This document shows, piece after piece, positions 9,404-21,061 of a stretch of 64,000 nt of DNA. Source of the DNA: an uncultured Clostridia bacterium (GTDB lineage Bacteria > Bacillota > Clostridia > UBA1381); the NCBI GenBank assembly GCA_947591315.1, contig CANQDD010000013.1, forward strand, positions 1-64,000, in the 5' to 3' direction. Position numbers and translations under genes: made by a program. The number at the start of each line of letters is the position of its first letter. Positions within the stretch are counted from its first letter, which is position 1. The notes beneath the pieces were generated by a model. It did not search any database. It saw nothing but the letters and a program-made list of their open reading frames with translations, and was not told where the DNA came from.

Positions 9404-10567
9404 TTATCGTGCAATAAGATCTTCAAGAAATTCCCGTGCGAGTTCATCCGAGATAACAGGACAGTCTTTTTCCGTTAGGATTTGGGACAGCCCTGCTCCG
9501 ATAAACTGCGCAACACCACGGGAGTTCCTTCCCGCCCAATGGTGAATAATATTGGTGTTATCTATCAAACGAGCATCAAACACGGAACACAGACGTGCAG
9601 TTAATTCAACGTTTTCTCCGATTCCGAGCAGATAAATCATATACACGGATTTATCGTCTGCAAGGAATTCAAGCAATTTATCTATATTGTAAGCCTTTGG
9701 ATTGCTGTTGTGGAGCAGAACTTTTGTTTTAATATCGGTTTCGATCCTGAACTCCGGATAATCTTTTGAGTAATCGCCTAAATTGTCCTTAGTTTTGAAC
9801 TCGGGCAACCGTTCATGGCACCGCACAGCCTCTATAATTTTCTGTTTTGATGACGATTCGTTTTCCGTTATTAAATACTCAATAACGCGTCCTCTTTCAT
9901 TAACGTTATCAATGCGAGCGGCGATGGCAATTTCCTTCTGTGCTTTTGCCACACGAGCATCCAAATCGTTACGCAAATCTCTATAACGACTCGACGACAT
10001 AAAGGTGGAAGCCCTCGAAATCGAGTTGAGAATATTCTTTTTTGCATTGGGTGTAACATTAAATTTCTGCCTTCTGCCGACAATGCCGTTTGTACTTTCA
10101 ATCAAACGCTCAAGGTTGTCTTGAAACGAGAAACCTTCATGATATGCAAACAAATCCTTAAAATTACGCGGTTCATTTTCAATGCCCTGAAACTCAGTCA
10201 TAATATCGCTGCCGTTAAAGCTGCCTTTAATGTTGTCTACCCGCAGTGTTTGGGAGGAATGGCTAATCTTCTTTAGAAATGTTGTGTTTGCAAGCAGCAG
10301 ATAATTGACCGAGGGTGCAACGATGCACACGAAAAACGGCTTTGTGTCGTATTTTTTGAGAGCCGATAAAGCCAAAACAGTATTACTCATTCTTTTATTC
10401 TTCGACCTGCTGAACCTGATTGCGAAATTTTCGTTTGAAAATACCTTGCGGTCTTGTACAAGATCAAATTCTTTTTGAATCAAGGCTGCAAGCTGCTCTT
10501 TGTTGCCTATTCCGTTATTGCTTTCTATAAAGCTTATCAGTCTGTTAACGATAGCTTCATTATACAT
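9404..10567 (-). CDS. Probable type II restriction endonuclease
   Basis: A 387-residue protein I cannot place in a named restriction family by sequence alone. It begins 22 bp after the stop of a DNA methyltransferase gene, in the same operon, the usual setting of a cognate nuclease. The stretch FRIETDIKTK (about residues 273-282), followed by a hydrophobic strand VYMIYLLGI, fits the D-x-K part of a PD-(D/E)XK nuclease core. The start at 10567 has GGAGAAG 5 bp upstream and is preferred to a start at 10621 lying inside the methylase gene. Function is inferred mainly from context. Confidence 0.7.
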   Translation of the reverse strand: MYNEAIVNRLISFIESNNGIGNKEQLAALIQKEFDLVQDRKVFSNENFAIRFSRSKNKRMSNTVLALSALKKYDTKPFFVCIVAPSVNYLLLANTTFLKKISHSSQTLRVDNIKGSFNGSDIMTEFQGIENEPRNFKDLFAYHEGFSFQDNLERLIESTNGIVGRRQKFNVTPNAKKNILNSISRASTFMSSSRYRDLRNDLDARVAKAQKEIAIAARIDNVNERGRVIEYLITENESSSKQKIIEAVRCHERLPEFKTKDNLGDYSKDYPEFRIETDIKTKVLLHNSNPKAYNIDKLLEFLADDKSVYMIYLLGIGENVELTARLCSVFDARLIDNTNIIHHWAGRNSRGVAQFIGAGLSQILTEKDCPVISDELAREFLEDLIAR

Positions 10568-10589
10568 TTTTACTTCTCCGTTTGGTACA

Positions 10590-11531
10590 TTAAGAATTCC
10601 CGTTTTTCTTTTGCAAAGCACCCGTATTTCTTTCCCAGAAAACGCCGTCGGTGTAGCCTTGAATGGATTTATCGTGCTCAGCCGTTTCGAGGCGCTTCTC
10701 CGCCCAGACGCAATACTGCTCGTTCTGCTCTATTCCCACGTAATGACGCCGCAGTTTTTTTGCCGTAACGGACGTTGAACCGGAGCCGAGGAACGGATCC
10801 AAAACAACGTCGCCGGGGTTGGAGCTTGCGAGAATAAGCTTAGCCAGCAGTTTTTCCGGCTTCTGCGTCGGGTGGGCGGTGTTCTCCGGCATAGACCAGT
10901 AAGGGATTGAAATATCGTCCCAGAAATTGGACGGGTATGTGTTGCGGAAATTACCGCTTGCGGTTTCCTCCCAATCCTTCGGCTTACCGTCTACCTTGTA
11001 CGGCGCTATTACCCTGCGGCGGATTTTTACGTCCTCGACATTGAATGTGTACTGCTTTGACTTGGTCGCGAACCATATATCCTCCATGCCGTTTTTCCAG
11101 TTTGTCAGCGCGCCGCGTCCCTTTTCGCGCTGCCACGTAATGCGGTTGCGGACAATAAAATATTTCTTCAGCACCCTCGCGACAGCCGGACTTGATTGCC
11201 AATCACAGCAAACATATACGGTGGCGTTGTCCTTCAGTACGGGCAGAACCTGCTTCACCCACGACTCCGTGTATTCTTCATACAAATCATCTGTTGTCCT
11301 TTTGAATTTTTTCCCGTTGAAATCCTTGTCGAGGTTGTACGGCGGATCCGCAATCAAAAGGTCAACAAACTTTTCCGGCAGCAGCGGGAGCACGGCGAAT
11401 GTGTCTCCTATTACAGTCTTGTCAAACACGGAAGACGTCTCAGTCTTTTGCGTGACCGTGATGCACCTTTCCAGATATTTTTGCCCTTCCTCAACGGTAA
11501 TGTCTATCGTTTTGTTTCTGTCTGCTTTCAT
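10590..11531 (-). CDS. Site-specific DNA methyltransferase (beta-class, N6-adenine or N4-cytosine)
   Basis: It transfers a methyl group from S-adenosylmethionine to an exocyclic base amine. The catalytic motif IADPPYNLDKDF (about residue 62) precedes the SAM-binding motif LDPFLGSGST (about 245), the order of beta-class amino-methyltransferases. The region between them holds the target recognition part and the HPTQKPEKLLAKLI motif. AAGGA lies 8 bp before the ATG at 11531. In-frame ATGs at 11540 and 11549 are possible but have weaker sites. It is followed by its presumed endonuclease gene. The recognition sequence cannot be read from the protein. Confidence 0.9.
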   Translation of the reverse strand: MKADRNKTIDITVEEGQKYLERCITVTQKTETSSVFDKTVIGDTFAVLPLLPEKFVDLLIADPPYNLDKDFNGKKFKRTTDDLYEEYTESWVKQVLPVLKDNATVYVCCDWQSSPAVARVLKKYFIVRNRITWQREKGRGALTNWKNGMEDIWFATKSKQYTFNVEDVKIRRRVIAPYKVDGKPKDWEETASGNFRNTYPSNFWDDISIPYWSMPENTAHPTQKPEKLLAKLILASSNPGDVVLDPFLGSGSTSVTAKKLRRHYVGIEQNEQYCVWAEKRLETAEHDKSIQGYTDGVFWERNTGALQKKNGNS

Positions 11532-11655
11532 CTTTTTCATCCTTGCCATGTAATATATTGTTCCGAATTGCATTGAATATTGCACTGTTATTCGGGAAAG
11601 ATTTGTCCGCTTCCAAACGCTCTGCCGCATTCGGATAGGGCTTTGCATATCGGTT

Positions 11656-14995
<3,340 letters not shown>

Positions 14996-14996
14996 A

Positions 14997-15033
14997 AAAA
15001 TTGCAAAAAACACAAATTTCCTATTGCAATTTT
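14997..15033. terminator. Weak AT-rich hairpin after the DUF1292 gene
   Basis: AAAATTGCAA (14997-15006) pairs with TTGCAATTTT (15024-15033). Its right arm also contains the -35 box of the 6S RNA promoter, so its role as a terminator is uncertain. Confidence 0.35.
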
Positions 15034-15052
15034 AACAGTAATATGCTAAAAT
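15024..15052 (+). promoter_or_regulatory. Promoter of the 6S RNA gene
   Basis: TTGCAA (15024-15029), 17 bp, TAAAAT (15047-15052) with an upstream TGC (extended -10 type). A transcript would begin near 15059. Confidence 0.7.
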
Positions 15053-15078
15053 TAAATCAGAAAAAATAAATAGCCAAT

Positions 15079-15277
15079 TACCCTGAGATTTCGCGTTTAA
15101 AAGTCTTTTTTTTACCAACACTTCTTTAAAGGGACTCATTCTCCGGATGCGGCGTATACGCCTCCTTTCCTTCGGGACTGCCAGTGGACATATAAAGTAT
15201 TCGGGATGTAACCCACCTGCATGGGCAGGTAGAAACTTGACTTGTTCGGACGGTTATTTCGGGGTTTTTATTTTTTT
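15079..15277 (+). ncRNA. ssrS: 6S RNA
   Basis: 6S RNA binds sigma-A RNA polymerase by mimicking an open promoter. The 5' part CCCTGAGAT (15081-15089) pairs with ATTTCGGGG (15256-15264) to close a long hairpin. The 5' CTGAGATTTCGC closely resembles the start of E. coli 6S RNA (CTGAGATGTTCGC). Inner pairing such as AAGTC with GACTT and the CACCTG/CAGGTA arm near the 3' end also fits the long bulged rod. A T-rich tail follows, and a promoter precedes it. No protein-coding frame fits the region. Assignment by eye; a covariance search would settle it. Confidence 0.72.
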
Positions 15278-15281
15278 GTTC

Positions 15282-15310
15282 TTGTATTTAACGGGCGAAT
15301 GTGGTAAAAT
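15282..15310 (+). promoter_or_regulatory. Promoter of the hydrolase-rhodanese pair
   Basis: TTGTAT (15282-15287), 17 bp, TAAAAT (15305-15310), 30 bp before the hydrolase start codon and directly after the 6S RNA. Confidence 0.65.
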
Positions 15311-15339
15311 AGCTTTAATATTCATAGGAGGAATGTAAA

Positions 15340-16101
15340 ATGGAGATAAGCGTGAAAAGAGACGGTCTGACGCTTAAAGGCACGCTCGAAAGACCGGAGG
15401 GAACAGACAAATGCCCGATAACGATAATATTCCACGGACTTATGTCGAGCCGCGGTGTGGGCAAGGGCGGTATGCACGATATACTTACGGAAAAGCTGTT
15501 AAAGCGCGGCATAGCCGTAATACGCTTCGATTTTAACGGTCACGGTGAGAGCGGCGGCGAGTTTGAGGATATGACGGTTTACGGCGAGATACTCGACGCT
15601 ATGGCGATAATGGAATATGTGAGACAGCTTGACTGGGTAAGCGAGATATACATAGCCGGACACTCGCAGGGCGCGCTTGTAGGCGGTATGACGGCGGGCT
15701 ATTACAGAGAGCTTGTGAAAAAGCTCGTTTTAATGGCGCCGGCGGCGACGATACCCGACGACGCTCAGCGCGGCTCGTGCTTCGGCAAAATATACGACAC
15801 CTACAATCCGCCCGAGTATATCGATATGAAGGACGTGGAGCAGAACGATTACAGGCTCGGTCAGAAATATATGCGCCTCGCGCGCACGATACCCGTGTAC
15901 GAAACGACTTCGATGTTCCTCGGCAAGACGCTTATCATTCACGGCACGAAGGACGAGGCGGTCGGACTTATCGGCTCGCTCCGCTATAAGAAATGTATGG
16001 ATAACGTGACGCTCCATATAATAGAAGGCGAAACGCACGGTCTTGACACGATTTCGCTTGACAGCGTGCTTGAGGAAGCGGCGGAGTTTTTGAAAAACTG
16101 A
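15340..16101 (+). CDS. Alpha/beta hydrolase (S33-like esterase/aminopeptidase family)
   Basis: A 253-residue cytoplasmic alpha/beta-hydrolase. The nucleophile elbow is GHSQG (IAGHSQGALVGG, Ser about residue 110). The oxyanion region is IIFHGLMSSRG, and the likely catalytic Asp and His are in HGTKDEAV and GETHGLD. It resembles the feruloyl-esterase/serine-aminopeptidase-like hydrolases of gut Clostridia. Substrate unknown. AGGAGG precedes the ATG. The rhodanese gene follows after 1 bp, so the two are co-translated. Confidence 0.85.
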   Translation: MEISVKRDGLTLKGTLERPEGTDKCPITIIFHGLMSSRGVGKGGMHDILTEKLLKRGIAVIRFDFNGHGESGGEFEDMTVYGEILDAMAIMEYVRQLDWVSEIYIAGHSQGALVGGMTAGYYRELVKKLVLMAPAATIPDDAQRGSCFGKIYDTYNPPEYIDMKDVEQNDYRLGQKYMRLARTIPVYETTSMFLGKTLIIHGTKDEAVGLIGSLRYKKCMDNVTLHIIEGETHGLDTISLDSVLEEAAEFLKN

Positions 16102-16102
16102 T

Positions 16103-16417
16103 ATGGAATACAGCGAAATAACATTTGAGGAAGCGAAAAAAATACTGGACGGCGGCGGAGTGCTGCTCGACGTGCGCGAGGAGAGCGAGTTCGCGCAGGG
16201 ACACGCCGACGGCGCGGAGCTGCTCGCCGTTGACGATATATCGGACGAAACAGCCGCGCGCGTAATACCCGAAAAGGAAACGCCCGTAGTGACGTACTGC
16301 CGCAGCGGTAACCGCGCCCGTCTCGCGGCGGAGCGGCTTACAAAAATGGGGTACGAAAACGTATACACCATCGGCAGCATAGTCGGCTGGCAGTACGGCA
16401 TAGTACACGGGCTGTAA
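16103..16417 (+). CDS. Rhodanese-like domain protein
   Basis: A 104-residue single-domain rhodanese that carries sulfur as a persulfide on its active-site Cys (CRSGNR, about residue 73). LLDVREESEFAQGHADGA is the other family hallmark. Stand-alone rhodaneses take part in sulfur transfer or cyanide/thiosulfate chemistry, but the donor and acceptor are not evident. It directly follows the hydrolase gene. Confidence 0.9.
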   Translation: MEYSEITFEEAKKILDGGGVLLDVREESEFAQGHADGAELLAVDDISDETAARVIPEKETPVVTYCRSGNRARLAAERLTKMGYENVYTIGSIVGWQYGIVHGL

Positions 16418-16425
16418 AATCACGC

Positions 16426-16454
16426 TTGTAATTTTGTAATTTATGTGCTAATAT
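16426..16454 (+). promoter_or_regulatory. Promoter of the CobW-type gene
   Basis: TTGTAA (16426-16431), 17 bp, TAATAT (16449-16454), about 40 bp before the TTG start. Confidence 0.65.
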
Positions 16455-16492
16455 ATACCACAAAGGCATAACAAGGAAAGAGGTAATAAAAA

Positions 16493-17755
16493 TTGGATAA
16501 GAGAATACCCATAACGCTTCTGACGGGCTATCTCGGAGCGGGAAAAACGACGCTTATGAACCACATTCTGTCAAATCAGGAGGGCTACAAGTGCGCCGTG
16601 ATAGTGAATGACATAGGCGAGGTCAACATCGACTCTACGCTCATACAGAAGGGCGGCATGGTTCAGGAGGAGGACGCGAGCCTCGTACCGCTCACGAACG
16701 GCTGTATCTGCTGCACGCTGAAGGTCGATTTGATGAAACAGATTGCGGAGCTTGCGACGTCGGAAAAGTTCGACTATATACTGATCGAGGCGAGCGGAAT
16801 ATGCGAGCCGCTGCCTATCGTGCAGACAATTTCTATGATGGACGGCTCGGTCGAGGGCAGCGAGGTGCCGCCTATCGTAAAGCTTGACTGCGTTGTGACG
16901 GTCGTTGACGCGCTGCGTCTCGTTGACGAGTTCGCGGGCGGCGACAGACTTATGGGACAGGTGGACGAGGAGGATATAGAGAACCTTCTGATACAGCAGA
17001 TAGAGTTCTGCTCGACGATTATAATAAACAAGGTCGACGAGGTAAGCGAGAGCGACCTCGGCAAGGTGCGCGCCGTAATAAAGGCGCTGCAGCCGAAGGC
17101 GAAGATCATCGAGACGAATTATTGCAAGGTCGATATGAAGGACGTGCTCGACACAAAGCAGTTCGATATTGACGAGACCTTCTCGTCGGCGGGCTGGATA
17201 GCGGAGTTCGAGAACAAGGAAAACGAGCATGAGGACGATGATGACGACCACGACGAGCACGAGCATCACCACCATGACCATGACGACGATGACGACGAGC
17301 ATGAACATCATCACGACCATGACCATGACGAGCATGAGCATCACGGTCACCACCATCACCACCATGACCACGACCACGGCGAGGCAGAGGAATACGGCAT
17401 AGGCTCGTTCGTGTATTACCGCCGTCAGCCGATGAAGCTCGGCAGATTAAAGCGCTGGGCGCGCAACGACTTCCCGAAGAACGTTATACGCTGCAAGGGC
17501 ATACTGTGGCTTGACGCGGACAACGATATGTCCTACGTATTCGAGCAGGCGGGCAAGCAGATACAGATGTACGAAAACGGCAAGTGGCTCGCGAGCGCGC
17601 CGAAGAAAATGCTCGACCAATTTATTGCCGACGATCCGTCGATACTCGACAACTGGGACGAGAAATGCGGCGACAGAATGATAAAGCTTGTGTTCATAGG
17701 CAGAGACCTTGACAAAAAAGCGATATCGGCAGAGCTTGACGCGCTGCTCTTATAA
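16493..17755 (+). CDS. CobW/YciC-type GTP-dependent metallochaperone (COG0523)
   Basis: A 420-residue G3E-family GTPase. The P-loop GYLGAGKTT is at about residues 12-20, the metal-binding CxCC motif in NGCICCTLK at about 70, and the NKVD guanine motif at about 180. Residues about 245-296 are an almost pure His/Asp/Glu tract, as in zinc-handling members, followed by the CobW C-terminal domain. The family delivers zinc or other metals to client proteins. The start is TTG, with AGAGGT upstream; no ATG fits. No Zur-type box is evident to me upstream. The metal is inferred, not shown. Confidence 0.88.
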   Translation: MDKRIPITLLTGYLGAGKTTLMNHILSNQEGYKCAVIVNDIGEVNIDSTLIQKGGMVQEEDASLVPLTNGCICCTLKVDLMKQIAELATSEKFDYILIEASGICEPLPIVQTISMMDGSVEGSEVPPIVKLDCVVTVVDALRLVDEFAGGDRLMGQVDEEDIENLLIQQIEFCSTIIINKVDEVSESDLGKVRAVIKALQPKAKIIETNYCKVDMKDVLDTKQFDIDETFSSAGWIAEFENKENEHEDDDDDHDEHEHHHHDHDDDDDEHEHHHDHDHDEHEHHGHHHHHHDHDHGEAEEYGIGSFVYYRRQPMKLGRLKRWARNDFPKNVIRCKGILWLDADNDMSYVFEQAGKQIQMYENGKWLASAPKKMLDQFIADDPSILDNWDEKCGDRMIKLVFIGRDLDKKAISAELDALLL

Positions 17756-17764
17756 TGTGAATTT

Positions 17765-17796
17765 AAGCGTTCTCCGCTTCCGCGCGGGGAACGCTT
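17765..17796 (+). terminator. Hairpin after the CobW-type gene
   Basis: A 13-bp stem (AAGCGTTCTCCGC with its near complement) and a short loop. The T-run behind it is weak. Confidence 0.55.
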
Positions 17797-17848
17797 TACT
17801 GCTTTATGAAAAATAACCGATATTTTTATGTAAAAATCGGTTTTTGTA

Positions 17849-17877
17849 TTGTTTACGAAAAAGCGTTGTGATAAAAT
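17849..17877 (+). promoter_or_regulatory. Promoter of the galacturonate locus
   Basis: TTGTTT (17849-17854), 17 bp, TAAAAT (17872-17877), 27 bp before the GH4 start codon. I see no clear operator palindrome beside it. Confidence 0.7.
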
Positions 17878-17903
17878 ATAAAAAAATCATACGGAGGCTG
17901 AAT

Positions 17904-19292
17904 ATGAAATACGCAAACAAGAAAGTAACAGATTTGAAAATAGCGTACATAGGCGGAGGCTCGCGCGGCTGGGCGTGGGGACTTATGAGCGACCTTGCCG
18001 CGACTGAGGACATGTGCGGCACGGTGTACCTCTACGACATCGACTATGACGCGGCAAAGAAAAACGAGACGATAGGCAACAGGATCAAGGACGTAAAGGG
18101 CTGCAAGTCGCCGTGGAAATACAGAGCGGTAAAAAGCGCGCGCGCCGCGTACAAGGACGCGGACTTTGTCGTAATATCCATTCTGCCCGCCACGTTTGAT
18201 GAAATGGAGAGCGACGTGCATGCGCCAGAAAAGTACGGCATATACCAGTCGGTCGGCGACACCGCCGGCGCGGGCGGCATAATAAGAGCGCTGCGCACAA
18301 TACCGATGTTTGAGGAAATTGCGGAGTGCATCAAAAAATACTGCCCGAACGCGTGGGTAATAAACTACACAAACCCCATGACGATATGCACAAAGACGCT
18401 TTACCGCGTATTCCCCGAGATAAAGGCGTTCGGCTGCTGCCACGAGGTATTCGGCACACAGAAGCTGCTTGCGGCGGCGCTTGACGATATGTGCGGCATA
18501 AAGAACGTAAAGCGTGAGGAAATAAAGGTAAACGTAGTAGGCGTGAACCACTTTACATGGCTCACGAGCGCGCAGTACGAGGACATTGACATATTCCCGA
18601 TATACCGCGAGTTTGCGGAGAAGTACAAGGATACGGGCTACGGCGACGCGGCGGACAAAAACTGGATGAACAAGTCGTTTTTCAGCCGCGAGAAGGTAAA
18701 GCTCGACCTGTTCCTGCGCTACGGCTACATCGCCGCAGCCGGCGACAGACATCTCGCGGAATTCTGCCCCGGCAAGTGGTACCTCAAGGATCCCGAAACG
18801 GTCGAAAAGTGGGGCTTCGGTCTTACGACCGTAAAATGGCGCAAGGAGGACTTAAAGCGCCGACTGGAGCGCAGCGAGCGACTGTATAAGAACGAGGAAA
18901 AATTCGAGATACGCGAAACGGGCGAGGAAGGCGTACAGCAGATGCGCGCGCTTCTTGGACTGTGCGACCTCGTTACGAACGTCAACATACCGAACCGCGG
19001 ACAGATACCGAATTTACCCATGGGCGCGGTAGTTGAAACGAACGCGGTGTTCCGCGCGAACTCCTTAACGCCGGTGTTCGCGGGCAACATACCCGAGGAA
19101 ATCTATCCGCTTATAAGCCGCGTGTCGGGCGAGCAGGACAGAGTGCTTGACGCGGCTCTCGCGCGCGACCTCGACGGAGTTTTCGCGTGCTTCGCGAACG
19201 ACGCGAACGTGGAGCTTCCGCTTGACGACGCGCGTAAGCTGTTTGACGAGATGATTAACAACACGAAAAAATATTTGAAGATGTATTTCTGA
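17904..19292 (+). CDS. GH4 alpha-galacturonidase (CHEV-motif type)
   Basis: A 462-residue NAD- and metal-dependent family 4 glycoside hydrolase. The dinucleotide loop GGGSRGW is at about residues 17-23, NYTNP at 154-158 and CHEV at 179-182. The CHEV motif is the published signature of alpha-galacturonidases, distinct from the CHS- or CHG-type motifs of alpha-glucosidases and alpha-glucuronidases. It would release galacturonate from short pectin fragments in the cytoplasm, and the next genes (uxaC, uxaB, uxaA) degrade galacturonate. CGGAGG precedes the ATG at 17904, which decides the start. Confidence 0.88.
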   Translation: MKYANKKVTDLKIAYIGGGSRGWAWGLMSDLAATEDMCGTVYLYDIDYDAAKKNETIGNRIKDVKGCKSPWKYRAVKSARAAYKDADFVVISILPATFDEMESDVHAPEKYGIYQSVGDTAGAGGIIRALRTIPMFEEIAECIKKYCPNAWVINYTNPMTICTKTLYRVFPEIKAFGCCHEVFGTQKLLAAALDDMCGIKNVKREEIKVNVVGVNHFTWLTSAQYEDIDIFPIYREFAEKYKDTGYGDAADKNWMNKSFFSREKVKLDLFLRYGYIAAAGDRHLAEFCPGKWYLKDPETVEKWGFGLTTVKWRKEDLKRRLERSERLYKNEEKFEIRETGEEGVQQMRALLGLCDLVTNVNIPNRGQIPNLPMGAVVETNAVFRANSLTPVFAGNIPEEIYPLISRVSGEQDRVLDAALARDLDGVFACFANDANVELPLDDARKLFDEMINNTKKYLKMYF

Positions 19293-19306
19293 TTGGGAGG
19301 ATAAAT

Positions 19307-20701
19307 ATGAAACCGTTTATGGACAAGGACTTCATGCTTTCAAACGACACCGCGAAAAAGCTCTACCACGATTACGCGGCGGATATGCCGATATTCGACT
19401 ACCACTGCCACCTTTCCCCGCAGATGATGTACGAAGATAAGCCGTTTAATAACATCACCGAGATTTTTCTCGGCGGCGACCATTACAAGTGGCGGTACAT
19501 GCGCTCGAACGGCATTGACGAGGAATACATAACGGGCGGCGCAAGCGATTACGATAAATTCAAATCGTTCTGCTCATGCCTGCAGTACGCCGTCGGCAAT
19601 CCGCTCTACCACTGGACGCACCTCGAATTAAAGCGTTACTTCGGCGTTGAGGAAATCGTGACGGAAAAGACGTGCGACGCGATATGGGAAAAGTGCAACG
19701 CCGTTATCGGGGACACTAAAATGAGCCCGTCAACGCTCATAAATTCCTCGAATGTCGCGGTGATATGCACGACCGACGACCCTGCCGACAGCCTCGAATG
19801 GCACAAAAAGATAGCGGAAAAGGGACACATAAATGCAAAGGTTTACCCTGCGTACCGCCCCGACTTCCTCATAAATATTGACAAGGACACGTTCCTGCCG
19901 TATGTGGAAAGACTTGCGAAGGTGTGCGGTAAGGAGATAAAAACGTACGACGATTTAATTAGCGCGGCGTGCGAGCGCGCCGACTTTTTCCACGCCGCCG
20001 GCTGCCGCATAAGCGACCACGCGCTTGACGGCGTGCCGTACAACACGTCGCACAGTCCCTCGGACGTTTTCGATAAGGCAATGCGCGGAGAAACGGTAAC
20101 AAAGGACGAAGCCGAGGCGTACAAGACAGGCGTGCTTACTGCTCTGGGCAAAAAGTACAAGGAGCTGGGCTGGGCGATGCAGCTTCATATCGGCGCGCTT
20201 CGCAACAACAATTCGCGTATGTTCAAAAAGCTCGGCGCGGACACGGGTTTTGACTCTATCGCCGATTACGGGATAGCGGCTGATTTAAGCGCGCTGCTGA
20301 ACTCTATGGAGGAAAACGGCAACCTCCCAAAAACGATACTTTACACGCTGAACCCGAAGGACAACTACGTCCTCGCGACAATGCTCGGCAACTTCCAGTC
20401 GAGCGAAACGGCGGGCAAGATACAGTTCGGCTCCGGCTGGTGGTTCAACGACCAGCGCGACGGCATGACGGAGCAGATGAAGGCGCTCGCGAACCTCGGC
20501 GCGCTGAGCCGCTTTGTCGGTATGCTCACCGATTCGCGCAGCTTCCTGTCGTACACGCGCCACGAGTATTTCAGACGCATAATGTGTAATCTGCTTGGCA
20601 CGTGGGTCGAGAACGGCGAATTTCCGCAGGATTACGACACACTCGGTAAGATCGTGCGGGATATTTGCTATAATAACGCGGTAAGGTATTTTGATATGTA
20701 A
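19307..20701 (+). CDS. uxaC: Uronate isomerase UxaC
   Basis: Converts D-galacturonate to D-tagaturonate and D-glucuronate to D-fructuronate. The 464-residue length and the motifs FDYHCHLSP, HWTHLELKRYF, CTTDDP and GWWFNDQ are those of the UxaC family of metal-dependent amidohydrolase-fold enzymes. GGGAGG precedes the ATG; the gene follows the GH4 gene by 14 bp. One copy of the 14-bp dispersed repeat (19709-19722) lies in frame and encodes GDTKM in a variable loop before STLINSSNVAVICTTDDP. Confidence 0.95.
   Translation: MKPFMDKDFMLSNDTAKKLYHDYAADMPIFDYHCHLSPQMMYEDKPFNNITEIFLGGDHYKWRYMRSNGIDEEYITGGASDYDKFKSFCSCLQYAVGNPLYHWTHLELKRYFGVEEIVTEKTCDAIWEKCNAVIGDTKMSPSTLINSSNVAVICTTDDPADSLEWHKKIAEKGHINAKVYPAYRPDFLINIDKDTFLPYVERLAKVCGKEIKTYDDLISAACERADFFHAAGCRISDHALDGVPYNTSHSPSDVFDKAMRGETVTKDEAEAYKTGVLTALGKKYKELGWAMQLHIGALRNNNSRMFKKLGADTGFDSIADYGIAADLSALLNSMEENGNLPKTILYTLNPKDNYVLATMLGNFQSSETAGKIQFGSGWWFNDQRDGMTEQMKALANLGALSRFVGMLTDSRSFLSYTRHEYFRRIMCNLLGTWVENGEFPQDYDTLGKIVRDICYNNAVRYFDM
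19709..19722 (+). repeat. Dispersed repeat GGGGACACTAAAAT inside uxaC
   Basis: A perfect 14-bp copy lies within coding sequence and is read as Gly-Asp-Thr-Lys-Met. It is one of 18 copies counted in the window. Confidence 0.85.
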
Positions 20702-20740
20702 ATGAGGCGCAACGGCGGCAACGACACCGTAGGGGCGACC

Positions 20741-21013
20741 CTCGCGGTCGCCCGTGCGTGAGGCCCCCTTGTCAAAGGGGGCTGTCACGCGTAGCGTGAC
20801 TGGGGGATTCCTTTTTAATTTTTACAATGAATCCCTCCACCGCCTTCGGCGGTCCCTTTTGTTACGGCATACGAGCAAAACTCTATGCCTACAACGCTAA
20901 AGCGTTGTTCACCTCCCTTTAACAAGGGAGGCTAACGGGCTGTCGAGGGCGCCAGCCCCTACGGCACACAATTTTACAATTACGGGTGTAGGGGACGGCG
21001 CCCCGACGTCCCG
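20741..21013. repeat. Palindromic-unit repeat cluster, copy A
   Basis: The 20702-21061 gap holds a chain of short hairpins and no gene. Units include GGGCGACC...GGTCGCCC, CCCCCTTGTCAAAGGGGG, GTCACGC...GCGTGAC, ACCGCCTTCGGCGGT, AACGCTAAAGCGTT and CCTCCCTT...AAGGGAGG. Much of it (20762-20853 and 20912-20938) recurs at 34588-34715, and the right end (20987-21012) occurs there in inverted orientation. This suggests a REP- or MITE-like mosaic element. It splits uxaC from uxaB but contains no obvious terminator T-run. Confidence 0.8.
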
Positions 21014-21061
21014 CATTTGCTTAACAATAATCCACCCCACCCAAAAAAGGAGAAAATAACC

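Noticed and set aside
16571-17377. Minus-strand frame rich in Val and Met
   Set aside because: It is the antisense of the His/Asp tract of the CobW-type gene.
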